Part shown: positions 6,277 through 8,587 of the stretch, piece by piece
Position numbering within the stretch: the stretch's first letter is position 1
Layout: each line of letters starts with the position of its first letter
DNA from: Mesoaciditogaceae bacterium
Lineage (GTDB): Bacteria; Thermotogota; Thermotogae; Mesoaciditogales; Mesoaciditogaceae
NCBI GenBank assembly: GCA_015486145.1
Contig: WFSH01000241.1
Span: 1-8,587 of the forward strand
Direction: 5' to 3'
Length of the DNA: 8,587 nucleotides
Position numbers and translations under genes: made by a program
The notes under the pieces: generated by a model
Seen by the model: the letters and a program-made list of their open reading frames with translations, nothing else
Database searches by the model: none
Told to the model about the DNA's origin: nothing

Positions 6277-7718
6277 ATCCCCATTTTCCTTTCTATGAAC
6301 ACGATATTTACATGCTTCTCAAACGTATCCGTAAATTTATTTATTTCGTCAGTTAGCGACCACATCTTAACGGGTTTTGATGATATACCTTTTTTGCTTC
6401 TAATAGAGTTGAGAAGATTTTCTGTAAAATCTACATTCTTGAAGAGACCATGAAAATAAGTCCCCAGCACATTTTCTGTAATAACTCCTTCCTCATAACT
6501 TATCTTTTCACCATTTACACTATTAACAAAAGAAAACGGCTTAACATCTTCAAGATAAGTTGTGATTCCTTGATGAATTTCATAGCCTTCTATTGTTGTA
6601 CCAAAAAGATTTTCAATTCCCTTCAAAACATTCGTGTTTTTCTTCTCTTCGTTGAAAGTTGTTTCCACCGGCAAAAAGCCAAAACCCTCCTCTTTTTTTC
6701 CACTTTTGACATCCTTCAAAGTGCGTCCAAGAATTTGATATCCTCCACATATTCCCATTATCGTGGTACCCTCTCTCTTAGCTTCTAAGATTCTTTCGAA
6801 TATTCCCCTTTTTTTCAACCATCTGAGATCCTCAATAGTTTCTTTCGTTCCAGGAATGATGATCAGATCCCCTTTAAGATCATTTTCAACGAACCGAACG
6901 TTTTCATTCCACCGCAACACGTCGAAATCGTCAAAGTTGGAAATATGAGGTAATTTCACTATATCAATATTCACATCTCCTTTCTTCTGAGAATGCCAAG
7001 AAAACATGGAATCTTCTTCAGGAATCTTGTGCTCAAGCTTAGGCATCGTTCCAAGAAACTCAATACCGTATCTTTTAGCAATTCTTTTCGGATAATCATC
7101 AAGAAGAGACGGATCCCCCACGAATTTATTAAACATATAACCGATCACCAATTCTTTTTCTTCATCGTCGAGAAGTTCCATTGTCCCGACGATCTGAGCG
7201 AATGCGCCTCCACGCTCTATATCAACGACCAGGATAACGGGAGCTTTAATGGCTTTTGCAATTTTCATGTTTACGATATCCTTTTTCTTGAGATTTATTT
7301 CAGCTGGACTTCCGGCTCCCTCAATAACCACGACATCGTTCAACTCAATAAGTTCATTTAAACTGGCAAGCGATGTCTCGAAAAGTTTTATTTTCTTTGA
7401 CATCATATAATCTTTAGCAGTAACCTGATCAAAAACTTTTCCCATCAGTATTATTTGCGAACCCCCAGTTTCAGGCTTCAAAAGTATGGGATTCATTTTA
7501 ACCGATGGAGCGGCACCAGCAGCAATTGCTTGAATATATTGTGAGCGGGCCATTTCTCCACCTTCAACACTCACAGCAGAGTTTAGAGACATGTTTTGGC
7601 TTTTGAAAGGAGACGTTTTGAATCCTTTCCTTTTGAAATGTCTGCAAAGTGCCATCGCGACAAGCGATTTTCCAACGCCTGATGAAGTCCCCTGTACCAT
7701 TATCGTTTTAGCCGTCAT
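6273..7718 (-). CDS. cbiP: Cobyric acid synthase CbiP/CobQ
   Basis: A glutamine-dependent amidotransferase that amidates the b, d, e and g side chains of adenosylcobyrinic acid a,c-diamide to give adenosylcobyric acid. From the chosen start it has 481 residues, near the family's usual length. The N-terminal dethiobiotin-synthetase-like domain has the P-loop GTSSGVGKS (10-18), PFKSQNMSLNS (37-47), VIEGAGSPAEINL (131-143) and VVDIERGGAFAQIVGT (164-179). The C-terminal class I glutaminase-like domain has IIPGTKETIEDL (287-298), the catalytic Cys324 in MGICGGYQILG, GYEIHQG (378-384) and YFHGLF with His423. The ATG at 7718 was preferred to an upstream ATG at 7784: it lies two bases after the cobS stop, has GGAGGG five bases upstream, and starts at the conserved MVQGT region. 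Its stop overlaps the Dph6-like gene start as ATGA. Confidence 0.96.
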   Translation of the reverse strand: MTAKTIMVQGTSSGVGKSLVAMALCRHFKRKGFKTSPFKSQNMSLNSAVSVEGGEMARSQYIQAIAAGAAPSVKMNPILLKPETGGSQIILMGKVFDQVTAKDYMMSKKIKLFETSLASLNELIELNDVVVIEGAGSPAEINLKKKDIVNMKIAKAIKAPVILVVDIERGGAFAQIVGTMELLDDEEKELVIGYMFNKFVGDPSLLDDYPKRIAKRYGIEFLGTMPKLEHKIPEEDSMFSWHSQKKGDVNIDIVKLPHISNFDDFDVLRWNENVRFVENDLKGDLIIIPGTKETIEDLRWLKKRGIFERILEAKREGTTIMGICGGYQILGRTLKDVKSGKKEEGFGFLPVETTFNEEKKNTNVLKGIENLFGTTIEGYEIHQGITTYLEDVKPFSFVNSVNGEKISYEEGVITENVLGTYFHGLFKNVDFTENLLNSIRSKKGISSKPVKMWSLTDEINKFTDTFEKHVNIVFIERKMGI

Positions 7719-7720
7719 TT

Positions 7721-8425
7721 TTACCCTCCATTCACCGAAAAAATAGCCGAGAGAATGAAAATCTGGCTTAGCATATTGACACAACCAAGAACATCGCCGG
7801 TGTATCCTCCAATTTCACGCTTTGATATCATGTTAAAAATCACAGCGGTAAACAGTGAAACAGATAATGAAAGAAAATACATTTTTGGGAATACGATCAT
7901 GGGAAGTGTAAAGATCAAAGAAAATAAAGTGTTCTTGTGATCATAAGGATAGAAAACTTTCCCCAGACCTGTATTTTTCGCCGGTTGAGAAAAGTCCATG
8001 AGGAAGTTCATGGATAGTCTTCCAAAAATGGCCATGTAGAATAACGAAAAGGGTTTGATTTTCCAAAAGAGGGTGATGTACGTTATCATGTACAAGATTC
8101 CCCAAAATAATGCCGCTGGTCCTATATTTCCTTTAATCATTATCTCCATTTTTTGAGAGGCCGTTTTTTGACTAAAAAAGCCATCCATCGTATCGAGAAA
8201 TCCATCAAAATGGAATAGATCAAACAATGAAAAACCGAGAGCAATGGCAAAGATCGTGCCTAAAAATGAGGGAAAAAGAATTTTGATGATGAAATAAGTT
8301 GCTCCAGTAAAATAGCCCACCACAGAAAAATACGATGGAACTTTTGATATGTTGCCCCTTCCACCAATTGGAATCCTACTTAAAAAAGAGATAGCCCAAC
8401 CTAATTCGGAAAGTATTTGGCGCAC
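7721..8425 (-). CDS. cobS: Adenosylcobinamide-GDP ribazoletransferase (cobalamin synthase) CobS
   Basis: A polytopic membrane enzyme that joins adenosylcobinamide-GDP, made by CobU, to alpha-ribazole or its phosphate, completing the cobamide. From the chosen start it has 234 residues. Motifs seen are FLSRIPIGG (14-22), YFSVVGYFTG (32-41), the acidic HFDGFLDTMDGFF (72-84; Asp74, Asp78, Asp81, cf. HLDGxADTxDG), IMIKGNIGP (95-103), and GGYTGDVLGCVN (206-217). Several hydrophobic segments (about 41-70, 103-121, 126-145, 165-200, 216-231) fit membrane helices. The GTG at 8425 was chosen: GGAGGG lies five bases upstream, as for cbiP, and the family normally begins a few residues before the FL.R.P motif. 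An alternative ATG at 8485 overlaps the cobU stop (ATGA) and would add 20 residues, but has no ribosome site. The alpha-ribazole donor may be supplied by CblT and CblS at the other end of the operon. Confidence 0.95.
   Translation of the reverse strand: MRQILSELGWAISFLSRIPIGGRGNISKVPSYFSVVGYFTGATYFIIKILFPSFLGTIFAIALGFSLFDLFHFDGFLDTMDGFFSQKTASQKMEIMIKGNIGPAALFWGILYMITYITLFWKIKPFSLFYMAIFGRLSMNFLMDFSQPAKNTGLGKVFYPYDHKNTLFSLIFTLPMIVFPKMYFLSLSVSLFTAVIFNMISKREIGGYTGDVLGCVNMLSQIFILSAIFSVNGG
7724..7729 (-). promoter_or_regulatory. Ribosome binding site of cbiP (decides the start)
   Basis: GGAGGG on the - strand encodes the last two glycines of CobS and ends five bases before the cbiP ATG at 7718. 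It rules in favour of this start over the ATG at 7784, which would overlap cobS by 64 bases. Confidence 0.8.
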
Positions 8426-8430
8426 CTTTT

Positions 8431-8436
8431 CCCTCC
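8431..8436 (-). promoter_or_regulatory. Ribosome binding site of cobS (decides the start)
   Basis: GGAGGG on the - strand, followed by AAAAG and then the GTG at 8425. The arrangement copies that of cbiP in sequence and spacing, and it is the reason for shortening CobS relative to the longest open frame. Confidence 0.72.
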
Positions 8437-8481
8437 ATGTGAAATAAAGAACCTTTGTAAAATTTGTTGTGAATACCTCGG

Positions 8482-8587
8482 TCATTTTATTTTTAAAGCA
8501 ATTCCAGAAACCATGAAATAAACTTCATCACACAGGGCAGCTATTTTTGCGTTTAATCTCCCGAGTTCTTCCACATATCGTCTTGTC
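8482..8587 (-). CDS. cobU: Adenosylcobinamide kinase / guanylyltransferase CobU, C-terminal 34 residues only
   Basis: Only the 3' end is in the window; the gene continues past the right edge. The frame ending at TGA 8484-8482 reads TRRYVEELGRLNAKIAALCD followed by EVYFMVSGIALKIK. This matches the conserved CobU C terminus, in which a (V/L)NQ-type helix is followed by DEVY(L/F)MV(A/S)G(I/L)PL(K/R)xK. CobU phosphorylates adenosylcobinamide and transfers GMP to form adenosylcobinamide-GDP, the substrate of CobS, the next gene. The P-loop and guanylylation residues lie outside the window and cannot be checked. The gap to the chosen cobS start is 56 bases (8426-8481); no convincing promoter or hairpin was seen in it. 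Confidence 0.85.
   Translation of the reverse strand, partial: TRRYVEELGRLNAKIAALCDEVYFMVSGIALKIK

Noticed and set aside
7719..7784. N-terminal extension of CbiP from ATG 7784
   Set aside because: It would overlap cobS by 64 bases and add 22 residues not typical of the family, while ATG 7718 has an ideal ribosome site.
586..7940. Other open frames of 60-120 codons opposite or overlapping the genes listed
   Set aside because: All lie within well-supported genes in other frames and show no family motifs or good ribosome sites; they look like coding shadows.
8426..8481. Possible internal promoter in the cobU-cobS gap
   Set aside because: TTCACA and TTTATT-like hexamers exist, but the spacing and matches to consensus are poor in an AT-rich stretch.

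Overview
The window holds two convergent gene groups from one bacterial genome. On the + strand are the 3' part of purH and a complete purD (late and early steps of de novo purine synthesis). On the - strand is a tightly packed cobamide (vitamin B12) operon that runs off the right edge. In transcription order it reads cobU (3' end only), cobS, cbiP, a Dph6-like PP-loop ATP pyrophosphatase, cbiB, cobD, cblS and cblT. The two groups meet tail to tail at about 2582-2623, where a short hairpin flanked by A and T runs looks like a shared terminator. There are no RNA genes, mobile elements, CRISPR arrays or long gene-free stretches; the largest gap between genes is about 56 bases.

Organism: the sequence is moderately AT-rich, with strong AGGAGG/GGAGGG-type ribosome sites, frequent GTG starts and many AGA/AGG arginine codons. 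PurH has a shortened N-terminal cyclohydrolase domain resembling, from memory, the compact PurH of Thermotoga maritima. Together with a cobamide salvage/assembly operon, this suggests a member of the Thermotogota (perhaps a Pseudothermotoga, Fervidobacterium or Kosmotoga-like lineage). This placement is inference and was not tested by any search.

How the genes work together: CbiP amidates the corrin ring to cobyric acid. CobD makes the aminopropanol phosphate linker from threonine phosphate, and CbiB attaches it. CobU activates the product as adenosylcobinamide-GDP, and CobS joins it to the lower-ligand nucleoside. The last two genes appear to supply that nucleoside: CblT is a membrane S component predicted to import alpha-ribazole, and CblS is a PurM/ThiL-fold kinase predicted to phosphorylate it, which can bypass CobT. 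The unexplained member is the Dph6-like ATP pyrophosphatase between cbiP and cbiB. Diphthamide is absent from bacteria, so this protein probably has an undescribed role in the cobamide pathway.

Gene junctions are unusually tight. ATGA four-base overlaps occur at cbiP/dph6-like, cobD/cblS and cblS/cblT, TAATG at cbiB/cobD, and a two-base gap at cobS/cbiP. This fits one translationally coupled transcript. Starts were re-chosen for cobS, cbiP, cobD and cblT using ribosome sites and family N termini.
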